Part shown: piece by piece, positions 1 through 10,781 of the stretch
Numbering within the stretch: position 1 is the first letter of the stretch
Layout: every line of letters begins with the position of its first letter
Origin: Immersiella caudata
Taxonomy: Eukaryota > Ascomycota > Sordariomycetes > Sordariales > Lasiosphaeriaceae
NCBI GenBank assembly: GCA_030512335.1
Contig: JAULSU010000001.1
Location: 6,200,001-6,264,000, forward strand
Direction: 5' to 3'
Length of the DNA stretch: 64,000 bases
Program-made: the position numbers and the translations under genes
Notes under the pieces: model-generated
The model's database searches: none
Seen by the model: the letters and a program-made list of their open reading frames with translations, nothing else
What the model was told of the DNA's origin: nothing

Positions 1-638
1 CATGTCTTGACTTTGAACAGTCATATCTAGACAGCTTGTTCAATGGCCAAGGTGTACTTTGCTGGTTGTAGGTCAGTCTACCGGCGGTGTGTTGGGCGGA
101 AGACTTTCGAATGTGGGAGGGAAGGAGCGAGCTGACGATGGCCAGCATGTAACAAGACTGGGTAGGATGCCCGAGAACCGCGTCAACAGCTGAAAAGAGC
201 CGATTGCCACTGTGTTCCATGCGTACACAACGGCCCTGGACAAACCCTACGTGTTGGTGAGATACTCAGCTGGTTCCGTACGGATTCCCGCAGACGTTTC
301 CTGGTTCTCAACAACGGGGCAAATACGAGCTGAAAATACAAGGGCGCTCTTTCCTCATCATAGTCACCACCACACATCGTGATGGAAAGAGCTATACAGC
401 GGCTACCCTGACTCACTACTCTTCACCCCCGAAGCAGCTCAGCAAAGTCATGCAGTCAGCCGGGTGATCGCTAGGCACCAAATCTCTCAGGGTGACCCCT
501 ATGGAAGCGACATAACATACATTCAAGAGGTCACAATTGAAAATGCGGCACAATTTCATGAGGTGGTACCTCACGCCTAGAAGTGATGTTCACAGTACAG
601 AGATTCTTGTCTGCCACGCTTCAGCTAATCAATTGTAA
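1..638. other. Left flank, no gene recognised
   Basis: This is the window edge up to the stop codon of PUF6. Only short open frames occur, the longest about 77 codons on the minus strand, and none resembles a known family. The right end is presumably the PUF6 3' untranslated region. No RNA gene or repeat was seen. Confidence 0.5.
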
Positions 639-2793
639 CTATTCGCTCAGCTTCTCCATCAAAAGCTTCGTGCCTTGGTTTCCGCTCGACTTCGGCTCGG
701 CTGGCTTGGAGTCTTTCGCGCCGCCCTTAGCCTTCTGTTTCGACGATGTCGTGGCCTTTTTCTCCTCAACAACGCCGTATCCCTTTGCGGCCTTCTCGAG
801 GGCCTTTCTGTGTGCGCGTAGTGACTTTACGAGCTCCTTCTTCGACGAAAAGTCGGGTGCCTCCAGAAGCCCCAGCACGGTGAAAGAGCTGGGACCAACG
901 GCCCACTGCAAGATATGCTCCTTGATGACCGGATACAGAATGTCGGCGAAGTTGAGCGGGGGATCAATCCTCTTGACAGCGCCCTCTTTGCGGTCGAATC
1001 GTCCTCCTGCGAGCAGCGCCTTGAGCATCTTGCCTCCGTGGGATGTGAGGGAGATGTGTGGTGGCGGTGGCGGGTACACTTCTTCACTCTCTGTGGGAGT
1101 CGGGTCACCGGCAGCAATTGACGCTACAGCCTCCAGAGCGCTCGTCTTGTCACCCACGGTGGAAAGCAATACGTCCGTGATGAACTGGCAGCCGAAAGAA
1201 GTATAAGCGAGGTCGTTCGGCGATGAGGCAACGGCTGCCAGCAGCTGCGGCGACATGGCTGCCACCAACTCCTTCCGCCGGACGCCGGGATCCTTTTTGC
1301 TGGTGGTCTTCCTTATTTCGTGGATTTCGGCCAGAATTGCCAGGTCATTAGCATGGCTAGCAGGGAAGAGGGCTTTTGATTGCCCCTCGAACAGATACCG
1401 AACCGTGATCCTGGCATTGAGATCATTGGCCAAGAAGATGATGTTCTCCAAGTCCTTCTCTTCGTTTTTCCCCAGGATTTCCGGGAAGATAGCCTTTGAT
1501 GTCAACACGGTGTCGTCAATAAGATCATAAGCCGCCAGAGTGATCATGTGAGCATGGGTATCCCCGCACATCAGTTGGAAGGTATCCTTGAACGTCTTCA
1601 GAATCTGCTTGCGGTCCTTTGCAGACCCGCAAGCAAGGATTAAGCATACAAGTCGAGCACCGGACTTGGTGAATGCCATGTTCTTGAGGAGATCTCCGTT
1701 TTCATCCTGCTTGACAATCTCAACAAACTCCTTGAGCTCTTCGCTCTGCGGTTTGAGGTTGAGGAAGTATTGCAACATGGCGTCATGAAGCATTGTGAAG
1801 CCCGTGAGTTTCTTCTGGATCAGGCCGTTGATCATGTCGAATAAGTACTTCATCGCGGTTGTCCTTTTGCTCGGCTCGTTGGCCAGGATTTCCGACAGGT
1901 CGGCCGTCCCAGCATTATTACCCTGCTTGAAGAGGGCGAATTCGGGGCCGTACCACTCACGCAAAAGGTTGGCCTTCTGTTCCTTCGTCGCCACACCACG
2001 GTACACGTCGTCCAGAATCCAGGACGCCTCAGCATGGTGGATGAGCTTCCGCACCTTGCCGTAAAACTCGGGAACAACCAAATCTCGAATTTCATCGTCA
2101 TTCTGTACAAGAAGCTTTCCGATGAGGAACTTGGCATATCTGCTCTCTGCAAGCTGAGCGTATGTTCCCTCAAGCTCCTTGGCGATCTGCTTGCGCTGGG
2201 CAGGGGTCGAGTACTTGATGGCGGTCTGAACGGCTCGTACGGCATCGTGCTTGAGAACGAAGTCCTTCACCTTTCCGGTAATAATACCGTATAGCTCATC
2301 GACCAGTTGTTGACGCTCCTCCTTCGGCACATGCGACTTCCGGCGAAGCTTCTCCCAGAGCTTCTTCGTTCGGTGGACTTCGTCTGCCAAGGGTTTCGCG
2401 GCCTTCCGTTCATGTGCAAGTTGTTTCTGCTTGGCATGGGATTCTCTCGAACTTTGTACTGCAATGCATGTCAGGGGGGGGTTCTGAAAGGGAGCGACAA
2501 GGGAACAAACTTTTGTCGCCAGACTCCCGAGCACCACTGTTGTTCGACTGCCCCTGCCCCTGAGGGCCCTTCGCCGTGTTGGGCCTGGAGGTCAACTCAA
2601 AGCCACCCTCGCCGTCATCTGAGGATGCATCGTCTGTGTTGTCAGATGCTGCTTCCTCTTCGAATGGGCAACGCTTGTGCGCGGTCGAGGCAATCCTTGG
2701 CTTCTTCGTACGACTGTGGCCGTTGCTCTTATCGCCCGAAGAGGCCTTTCTCTTCCCTCCAGAAGAAGCTACGGCAAATGATTTGGACGCCAT
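639..2793 (-). CDS. PUF6: Pumilio-family RNA-binding protein PUF6
   Basis: Exons are complement(639..2458, 2511..2793), giving 700 aa. The 52-nt intron has donor GTTTGT, a CTGAC branch and acceptor TTGCAG, and joins ...GDK to QSSRESHAKQKQL in phase. The start is the ATG giving MASKSFAVAS; an upstream TTG in frame is not a credible start. Residues 1 to about 110 are low-complexity with basic and acidic patches. After them comes the family block WEKLRRKSHVPKEERQQLV, then degenerate Pumilio repeats, then the C-terminal CPL-type region, and a Lys-rich tail. In yeast Puf6 is a nucleolar factor for 60S assembly and a translational repressor of ASH1 mRNA; the nucleolar role is the likelier one here. 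It is transcribed divergently from GIR2 with about 300 bp between the start codons. Confidence 0.93.
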
Positions 2794-3093
2794 CGTGAGC
2801 AATTCCAAGCGCGAATGCCGTTGAAGAGTATTTAGTGGTGTCGGCTAGAGGAGGGCACCTCTCACTGGGAAATTCTGCTGAAAGATCCTCGCCAACTGAT
2901 TTTTTTTAGCGGGTCCCATACTCTTGCATTGGAGTTCTGCCGGCGGTGAGCAATACCTTGCAGGGCAGAGGCGTTGATGGTGGGGGCACGATTACCCCAC
3001 TTTTGACTTGCCCCCCCAGCCCGAATGTTTTAGACACCAGAGAACAGCCCAAACATCGCGAACCCCCTGGCAATAAATCATTTCGCCTTCAGA

Positions 3094-3848
3094 ATGGGAC
3101 GGGAAGATCAAATTGAGGAACGGGAGGTTCTAGATTCCATTTTCCCAGATGAAATCACAGGTCTGACCATGCCGCAGCCGAGGACACCCCGCGGCGCAAC
3201 ATCAAATCAAGGCTGACCAACACAGATATCTCTGAGACCGAATACAGGATATCAATTACCCTGGATATTCCCGACGATGAGGAAGAGCCTCCGGTTATGC
3301 TGCTCACGGTGCGATACCCCGAGGAGTATCCTGACAAAGCGCCAGTCCTAGAGATCTCGGCTCCACAAAATGCGACACCCCATACGCACCTGAACCTCGC
3401 CGAGGACAAGGACGAACTGCTTCAAGGGTTGGAAGCCACGATTGAAGAAAACCTCGGAATGCCAATGGTGTTTACGTTGGTTTCAAGCCTGAAGGATGCT
3501 GCCGAGCAACTTGTTGTAGATCGGAAGAAGGCAGCTGCAGACGCACACGAAGAAGCCGTTCTAGCAGCCGAGCGCGAGGAGAACAAGAAGTTCCACGGGA
3601 CACCTGTCACACCCGAGACCTTCATTGCCTGGAGAGCATCGTTTTTGAAGGAGATGGAAGAGATACGAGTCAGAGAGGAAGAGGAAAGACTCGCAGAGTT
3701 GAAGAAGGCCAGGATAAAGGAGCCTGTGAAGCTTACTGGAAGGCAGCTGTGGGAACGTGGTCTCGCAACCGGTGCTGTGGAAGAGGAGGGCGACGACGAC
3801 GGGATCTCAGTCGAGGATATTCGCAAGCCTAAAATCGAGGAGAACTGA
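3094..3848 (+). CDS. GIR2: RWD domain protein, Gir2/RWDD1-like
   Basis: Exons are 3094..3160 and 3226..3848, giving 229 aa. The 65-nt intron (donor GTCTGA, branch CTGAC, acceptor CACAG) joins MGREDQIEEREVLDSIF...EIT to DISETEYRISI; without splicing the first frame stops after about 40 codons. Residues 1 to about 115 form an RWD domain with the YPEEYPDKAP motif. Next comes a charged helical segment, then the conserved KLTGRQLWERGL signature and an acidic end. Yeast Gir2 binds Gcn1 and the GTPase Rbg2, and so dampens Gcn2 activation on ribosomes. The role here is inferred from that family. It is divergent from PUF6 and convergent with ACL4, whose stop codon lies about 225 bp away. Confidence 0.9.
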
Positions 3849-4073
3849 TAGTGATGGTCAAGGCAGATTCAGCAAGGGTATAGCAGCGAAGAAGGTCAAC
3901 AATCCGCTACATTGCAGACCGGGGAAAGATGGTATCTGTCGCATCCCCGAAGTCTACTATGCTCTATCGACCTGGCCATTCCTTTTTTTTTCCTTCCGGA
4001 ACTCCATGCAACCAATGAGCCGTGAAGCCAGCCAACTCCGGACAATATGGTATGAGAAAGCAAAGGATGCCGC

Positions 4074-4098
4074 TCATTGCATTTCCTCATCGCTATCG

Positions 4099-4151
<53 letters not shown>

Positions 4152-5276
4152 GTCAGTATCCTCCCAGGTCTCGTCACCCCCCTCTGCGATCTCTCCGAGC
4201 TCGTTCGTTAGTGACTCAAGAAGCTCCAATGTGTGCTCCTTTAGCCTCTCGTCTTCGTATTCCTCGGCGTCATAGATGGCCAGACATTGAACAAGCCATT
4301 TTCGTGACGACCGCCATATCTTTTGCCAGCTCTCCGCTTCCGAAGGCTTTATTTTCTCCTTCAACCTCTCGCCCACAAGGTACTTGCCGAATCCTCCAAG
4401 ATACCAAGCTTCCACACTTTGGTCGTCCTCATCTACCAGACGCTCAGCAACATCAAGAGCATCATCGAGCATCTCAACTTCAGTGAGCAGGCGGACGAGG
4501 CTTACTCGCGTCGGGAAAGGTGGAATTGCCGGGTCTTCGGGAGAAAGGTCGACCCACAAACTCAAACTCCTCTTCAAAGCCTCTCTCGCCTCCTCTGTGC
4601 GTGTCTGAGAGATCCGCACGCTGGCAACTGTTTGCCATGTCTCAGCCACCTCGGGAGCTAGCATTGTCGCTTCAGTAATCAGTGCCTCGCAGCGCTGCTC
4701 TGCATCATCCTCCCAACTCAAGTCCGTCATGTACACCTCCGCGACGGCACAGAGAGTCTCGGCGAGTTTTCGCCGTTTTTCGCTGATGACTGCCTCCTGC
4801 TCATCCCGCGTCCGAGGAAGCGACGCGAGTTTGTCGGTGAGAGTCTGGATTTCGGCGCGCAAGGCGGCGGCGCCCCGCTCGTACCATGTAACACTATCCT
4901 GACCGCCCTCCTCGCTGAGCTGCGCGAGCCAAAGGAACTTTTCTGGTCCTCCGCCGACATCTTCGGGAAGTAATCCATCTTCATCAACAGCCACCGCGGC
5001 AGCGAAGAAATTGCGGGCTTCGCTGATGTCTCCAAGTTCGACGTGGATCTGACCGAGAATAGTAAGAGCTGCGCCGGCCTGTCGCCCCTTTTCGCCTACA
5101 CTCTCATACGCAACGCGAGCGGTCTTCGCCGCGCTCTCGGGGTCGCCAGCCTCGAGGAGAGCTGTCGCTTTGGTGAGGAGTTCCCTCGCATTCACCGTCG
5201 GGGTTTGTGTCGGGGCTCGAAGACGTTCCTTGGCGTGGTCTTTTTTCGACTTATTTTTCGGCTTTGTTGGCGCCAT
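4074..5276 (-). CDS. ACL4: TPR-type chaperone of ribosomal protein L4, Acl4-like
   Basis: This is one exon of 400 aa, starting at ATG MAPTKPKNKSKK. The N-terminus is Lys-rich. TPR-like helical repeats follow (for example ELLTKATALLEAGDPESAAK and AALTILGQIHVELGDISEAR), with FKYL-type packing to about residue 350. The last 30 or so residues are an almost pure Asp run ending DSDEEMQ. Yeast Acl4 captures newly made Rpl4 (uL4) and escorts it to pre-60S particles; both the solenoid and the acidic tail fit. The Asp run is encoded by a trinucleotide microsatellite (listed separately), so tail length may vary between strains. It is convergent with GIR2, and its 5' side faces the CFEM gene across about 970 bp. 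Confidence 0.85.
4099..4150. repeat. (TCA)n trinucleotide microsatellite in ACL4
   Basis: There are about 17 uninterrupted copies of TCA on the plus strand. On the minus strand they are GAT codons encoding the poly-Asp tail of ACL4. The other frames give poly-His, poly-Ser or poly-Met, which explains several spurious open frames here. A pure codon run is prone to slippage. Confidence 0.98.
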
Positions 5277-6244
5277 TTTTGCTGGGAAGCTGCTGCGATC
5301 GGGATGTGTTGTTTTCGACCAGTAGGCACTGAATGGCTTCAGTTGGCGGGGTCGCCTGGTATTTTTTTTGCGGTATTGGAAATTTTAGCTTATCGATAGC
5401 TTATCGTCTCCGCAGCTCCCCACTGCTGCCAAAAAGGACAAGCGCCATGCAAAGTACCATTCATGCTTGCCATGCTCAAGAAAGTCAATTTCCACAACGC
5501 ACAGGACTTCTCATGTGATGCCTTGGCCGGGGCACCGACCAGAAGACATCAGCAGCCTCATGCGCGTTCGCGGGCGCGCAATTTCAACTCCAGTACCCAA
5601 TCCTGTCGCGAGCACGCATCTAAAATACCATCTACAGTTTTTGATGCGCTCCTCTGGCAACTGGAGAAAGCCATGGCTTGCGAAGAAGGACCGTCAACGC
5701 CGCACACGTTGAGCGCGAGGCTCAAGCATGTCAACGCCATCGCGAATCCAGAAACGGCAAGGCTGACCCCGGATGCTCCAACTGTGACCACGGCTGTCCC
5801 CTTGCTGCCACATGAAGATCGGCTAGATTGATTGGCTGCAGGCGCGTAACGAAATTAACAGGAGAAGTGTGGGGGTGAAAGCCGGCTGAAATGGTGCGTT
5901 TCAGACCGCTGACATCCCCAGCTTGCTGGGCCCCGCTTCGTCTGAACGCTTAGCCCTGCTTTTGAGTGCTGAAGCTGGAGGGGAGGCCGCGCTCCGAACC
6001 AGGCGGCCACCCTACCAGAGCATCCAACCTACAGTGGCGGGCCCCCCTGACCTCCTTTCTCAGCTCGCGGTGCCCAGTTCTTGTGAAATGTCACACCCAG
6101 CTGCGCGCCTGTGCCTCTTCTTCCCTCAGGCAACGAGTTGAGCAGCTCCACATCACGAGTGTCGCGACAATTGACAATGATTCATCCCAACTGAGGCCAT
6201 CTCTTGATCTATCCCGGCGCCTGAATCTGCCCTCCTCGCCGACA
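5277..6244. other. Divergent intergenic region ACL4/CFEM
   Basis: There is no convincing gene. A 122-codon plus-strand frame at 5463-5831 and a 77-codon minus frame overlap each other and resemble nothing known. A 9-nt direct repeat, AGCTTATCG, occurs at 5387-5395 and 5398-5406, 110-130 bp upstream of the ACL4 start. Its centre reads TATCGATA, so it may be a promoter element. Confidence 0.45.
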
Positions 6245-6952
6245 ATGCTTCACCAACAGCTCATACTCGCCGGCGCAGCGATGCTCCTCGTCCTGACGCG
6301 CCAGGCTGGTGCGGCGCCCCTCGCATTGTCAGAATGCGTCGCCGCGTGCGTCGCCAGCTCCGGATGCGAGTCCAAAGACACCAAATGCGTCTGCAAGGCC
6401 GCCAAGGACGACTTCCTCGAGAAAGTCGTCACGTGTATGTACTACCACTGTAAAGACGAGCTCCGAAGTGTCGACAACCTCCTCCTGAACCCCGTCAAGA
6501 TCGAATGCGAGGCCGACAAACGAGCTATTCCAAAGAAAGAAATCGACCAGGCAAAGAAGACAGCAAGCAGCCTTGTCGCGAAGCTGCCCAAGACTACCAC
6601 TCCCACCAACACTCGCCCCTTGCCAGTGCCTACGTCAGCAAAGACAACGGCGACGACAGTCAAGGCGGCACCAACTACCTCCTCGAGGAGCAGTAGCAGT
6701 TCACCGAGCTCATCATTATCACCATCATCCACCTCTTCGCTTTCTCCACCAATACTCCCAACAACACCAGTACAGGGGCCACCACCAACACCAATCATCT
6801 CACCAGATCTAACCACCACAACCGTCCGGGGTGGAGTCCCAGGAGTTCCCACGGACTCAAACCCGTTTGCGCCGGTTGACTCCAGCTCTCGAGCGAATAT
6901 GCCCTGGCAGAGCGGGATTCTATTTTTCTTCGTCACCCTGGCCTTTAGGTGA
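6245..6952 (+). CDS. CFEM-domain secreted, probably GPI-anchored protein
   Basis: This is a single exon of 235 aa starting at the ATG of MLHQQLILAGAAMLLVL; the frame stays open upstream but lacks the family signature there. Residues 1-23 are a signal peptide. Eight cysteines at about positions 31, 35, 41, 48, 50, 64, 69 and 88 match a CFEM domain, including the CVC pair. From about residue 100 to 215 it is Ser/Thr/Pro-rich, a typical heavily O-glycosylated stalk. The tail ends in a short hydrophobic run, ILFFFVTLAF, compatible with GPI-anchor addition, although it is short. CFEM proteins act in haem or iron capture, wall structure or host interaction; which applies here cannot be told. It is convergent with MSH5. 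Confidence 0.85.
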   Translation: MLHQQLILAGAAMLLVLTRQAGAAPLALSECVAACVASSGCESKDTKCVCKAAKDDFLEKVVTCMYYHCKDELRSVDNLLLNPVKIECEADKRAIPKKEIDQAKKTASSLVAKLPKTTTPTNTRPLPVPTSAKTTATTVKAAPTTSSRSSSSSPSSSLSPSSTSSLSPPILPTTPVQGPPPTPIISPDLTTTTVRGGVPGVPTDSNPFAPVDSSSRANMPWQSGILFFFVTLAFR

Positions 6953-7296
6953 CAGCTCTGGTTTGAGTGCTAGGTGCACATGCTCTGCAGCATCATGAGC
7001 GCCATGAGGGTAGAAGAGACATTGGGTCCCATGCCCCTGTTAACCGTCCTCCAAAGGACGACACTGCGCTGGGAATCCTTCAAGGGTGCAGGATATCAAG
7101 AGCGTGGAGGGTTGATGATTGGGCGAGGTCGGCGACTGTTCAGTGAGGTCGCATCTCAGTTTCCAACTAGATGAGTGTATGAAAGCATGGTGGAAGCGTT
7201 GACATGACATCTGTCAAATTATTCATAATTATTAGTATACCCACGAGATATGACATAATGCCGTCCCCCGATCAAAACTATTCTGTTCATTTGTGC
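6953..7296. other. Convergent intergenic region CFEM/MSH5
   Basis: This short AT-richer stretch lies between two 3' ends, presumably untranslated and terminator sequence of both genes. No gene was seen. Confidence 0.5.
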
Positions 7297-10200
7297 TCAC
7301 CTAAACGCCATTCGAGGGTCGAGACAACGCTCCTCTTCGTCTATCGCATCTTCATTATCCTCTTGATAGATCACCTCCAATAGATCACTCAGACAGCCTA
7401 GATCCTCTGTACTGGCATCCGGCCCGGGAATTTCCACTTCCAAAAATCGGCAAGCCCTCGCTCTCGCCAAGCTTACATGGCATTCCTCTTCCTCTATCAG
7501 CCCTCCAAACACAACTCCGAGGTCTTCATTGGTCTCCTGATACACAATCAAATCCTCGGCTCTTTCAATAACTTTCATATCAACACCATTCTTGGCAGCA
7601 CACGAAGACGCCAAGCTCGATTCGCCTCGACCTGGAAGGAGCTTGAACAGATACGTGATCTCGTCCTCCATCTCCTCGGCTTCTTCGTTGAGTTTAACAT
7701 CCATATGAGCGAACTCGGCCCCTTCTCTGGAGTCAAGCAGTCCGTTCTCAAATATATCGTGGAAATGCGTGCCGACAAGGACCCTTGGCTGTTCGGGCCC
7801 CAGGTCGAGAAAGTGCGCCAAATAGGCTGTGAAAAGTGCTGAACCGGTCTCGGTTGAGGTGCCCTTGCCGAACTCGTCTGCTAGGATTAAACTACGCCAA
7901 GTCGCGAAGTTTATTGTGAAGGCCGCTTGTTTGATATCGACCAAGAATGCGCTTTCATCATCAACCACGGTTTCTCGGGTTGCAATTCGGGTGAGTATTC
8001 GATCGGTTACCCCTATGACAGCGCTTGTGGCGGGTACGTAGCTTCCAATGTGAGCCAAGTACACAATGACAGCAATCTGCTTCATATAGACGCTCTTTCC
8101 TGAGTTGTTTGGACCGGTGAGGATGAGCATCGATGGCCCCTCGCTTTGATCTTCATCGCCCACGCCATCACCCCTTGCTGTAAAGGATCTTTCTGCGGAT
8201 TGGTCTTGTTGCCTGTTTTCATGTGCAGCCGTCACACTGCCTTCTTCATCTGCACTATCCATCTCATCTGCGTTGTCCATCTCATCTGCGTTGTCCATCT
8301 CATCTGCGTTGTCCATCTCATCTGCGAAACTCCCACCGTCTGAGTGATCAGGCCCATATCCCCCTTCCAAGAAGCAATCGTTTGGGATGAAGGATGGGAC
8401 AAGTAGTTCTTGAAGAGGATGGCGCCCACCGGCAATCTGGATGATATTGGAACTCGTCATCTGCGGTGCAGTCCACCGGTATTTCTCGGCAGCTACCGCA
8501 AGCGCAAGGATGCTTTCCAACTCCCCAAACAGTTCCGACACTGCAGTCAGAGAGTGTTCTTGTGTCAAAATATCCGCTGCCAAATTCAACATGACGTTGA
8601 TTCCCTCGTCTGCCAAACATCAACCAGTTTGCAATTTTCGTTTCCGAGAAAGCTAAAGTGTTGGCTCACCTGAAATTTGTGCCGGCAAGTCACCATACAG
8701 GCGGTCTAGTTCAAGCATGCCGTTGTTCTTGTAGTATGCGAGCCCCTCATGCATGAAACTAGCCAGCCAGTTTTCGTCAATGGCATCACCCCCGTCGTAT
8801 ACACCCTCTCCAGCTTCCTCATCCAGTGTTACCGCGATGAAGAAGCCCATCTGGGGGGATAATTGTGCAGAAGTGTATATGGCGTGCAGCGTGTGGAAGA
8901 ACCACGCCTCTTACAACGTCTTCCACAGCAAGAAGCATCTTGCATACTCTAGAGAATAATTGCCGCAAGCCATCTAGAATCTCGCCTGCCCCTGTTCGAA
9001 TCTCGGTCCTCCCATTTTCCTTGGACAGCTTGAAGTCAATCGTCTTGATGATAGACTCCCCAACATGGACAAACACACGAGAATCGATAGCGTCAAATAA
9101 CTATCGAAGTCAACGGCGCTCCCATGTATCCCATACTGCAAGCCAAGTAAAGTGTAAACATGGTATACGTACTCTTTCCGACATATTTACTGTTGAATAC
9201 CCTTAAAGCGATCGAATGGCTTCCCGGATCTCAACAGAGACGATCACGAACCGCAGAAGTGCCCTCCATTCGCCAGTTCTGATGGACAGCTGGCCCCTGA
9301 TGCGATCAACACCCATCCTCACATAACGAAGCAGTGACTTGGTGTTCTTGACCTTCCTCAACAGTTTCCGGGTCGCCACAACAATCTCTTCGTTCTCGGG
9401 CCGGAGTAAGACGGATATAGCCTGCTGCCGCGATTTGATTGTGCCGATCTCAGTAGTCGGGTGGAACAGCATCTGGCGGAGGCGTAGCTTCCCCTGTGCT
9501 GTGCATGCAAGAGCTTGAAGCAGGCCATAAACTGATAGGTTCTCCTTCGACTTCGATCCCGAATTGCTGGAATATTGGAGATGTGGATTGGGATGGAGCT
9601 CAGCCTGGATAATTTGGAGGGACACCAAAGCATCTGCGCCCACCAACATCGTATCATCGGGCGTGTTCATCTTGACAGACAGCACCTGGAATGGGCCACG
9701 CCATGAGGAGTCGAGGTACGAGACTTCTGCCGCCCTGCGGCGATCGACATTACGAACAACGGCCCCAGCGCCCCAGTTGCTCGATTAGGAACAATGACGG
9801 TGGTAGGTTGTATTCGAAGAAGGAGCGTTTCCACCGTTTGGAAACCGCCTAGCGCAATACCTTCCTCGATGTGAAGAGCCTCGTCGATTGCGATGCAGTA
9901 CGTACAGCCCGCTTTTCCATCCTGGTCCATATCAATGCCCATGATAATCTCGCTGCAGATATCATGATCTACGCCGTGGTCTTGGTCACTGGTCGCGTGG
10001 GATCTTGCTGACCGATAGCCACCAGAGTCTACCACCCTCCACTCCCCAGATCGAGAAAACTGACGGTGTCGCTGTGGCGTTCGTGGGCCTCGGTACGGTT
10101 GTGGAAATAGCTGGGGTGCCCGGATAGCTGAAGACGGCGCGTAAAGAGGGCTTGACGGCCCAGAAGGCGCAGCGGTGGTCCTTTGACGTCTAGTAGGGGC

Positions 10201-10527
10201 AAACGGAGTGTATTGCTGTCTAGGGAGTCGTGACGACCGCGATGAAGAAGATGAATGTTTCTGCGACGAGCGTGACGACGATACACGCGTCCGTGAAGAA
10301 CTGCTTCCAGAGCGCGAACGATTGAGGGACGAGTGTGACGAGCTTGATGATTGGGAGCGAGGCTGTGAATGGCGGCTGGATGGCGGGAGGGGCGCAGAGC
10401 GAGAGGTCGATCTGTCGTCCGTCAATAAGTCTCGCTCGATGCTTGTCGGAGAAAGCAGATGTGACCCTGTGGAGCACACGCTGCGAGGGTTGCTACGGGG
10501 GTTGCTGGGAGATGTCCTCAAATGTCG
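7297..10527 (-). pseudogene. MSH5: MSH5-like meiotic MutS homologue, apparently disrupted
   Basis: Pieces of one MutS-family protein lie in order. A Ser/Arg-rich N-terminus precedes SEIIMGIDMDQDGKAGC and QPTTVIVPNRA (about 9800-9990). Core-domain sequence GADALVSLQIIQAELHPNPH...SKENLSVYGLL runs 9205-9760. The lever part FVHVGESIIKTIDFK runs 8860-9100, and MGFFIAVTLDEEAGEG runs 8670-8850. The ATPase has Walker A GPNNSGKS and Walker B LILADEFGKGTS (7297-8609). One clean intron is seen, 8610..8669. The order and motifs fit Msh5, which with Msh4 stabilises meiotic crossovers. Three breaks are seen. The N-terminal frame abuts the core frame near 9760-9778 with roughly 100 expected residues missing. 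The core frame stops at TAA (9206) before its homology ends. The frame also shifts at a six-C run (8853-8858, minus strand). No start ATG was found. Sequencing error could explain the single-base breaks but hardly the missing segment. The ATPase part is intact. Confidence 0.62.
8260..8326 (-). repeat. 18-bp tandem repeat inside the MSH5 ATPase exon
   Basis: Three perfect copies of an 18-bp unit plus a partial fourth encode repeated DNADEM on the minus strand. They form an acidic insertion between the lever region and Walker A. They are in frame, so they do not break the reading frame. Confidence 0.95.
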
Positions 10528-10781
10528 CTATCGCGGGCAATCTAGAATGCCCACCGAATAACAGGGTGACAGAGGAGTTGCTCCTGGCCTTTAGCTGTAG
10601 CGGGTGCAGAACCAGCCAAGGGAGGGGCAACCCAGCCGCTCTGCCGCCTTGATCTCTCTCACGAACAACCTCATGCTACGACAACACAACCTCCATGAAA
10701 ACTCCATCTGCCCCTAGAACAACACGAGGTTGTATTTATTCTACGATCCCTCAAACTTCCCCATCCACCTAACCATCCTTC

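Noticed and set aside
4022..4486. Poly-His/poly-Ser plus-strand frames
   Set aside because: Other reading frames of the microsatellite that encodes the ACL4 Asp tail.
5966..6244. Upstream extension of the CFEM frame
   Set aside because: It would put about 90 residues in front of a clean signal peptide; the ATG at 6245 is the natural start.
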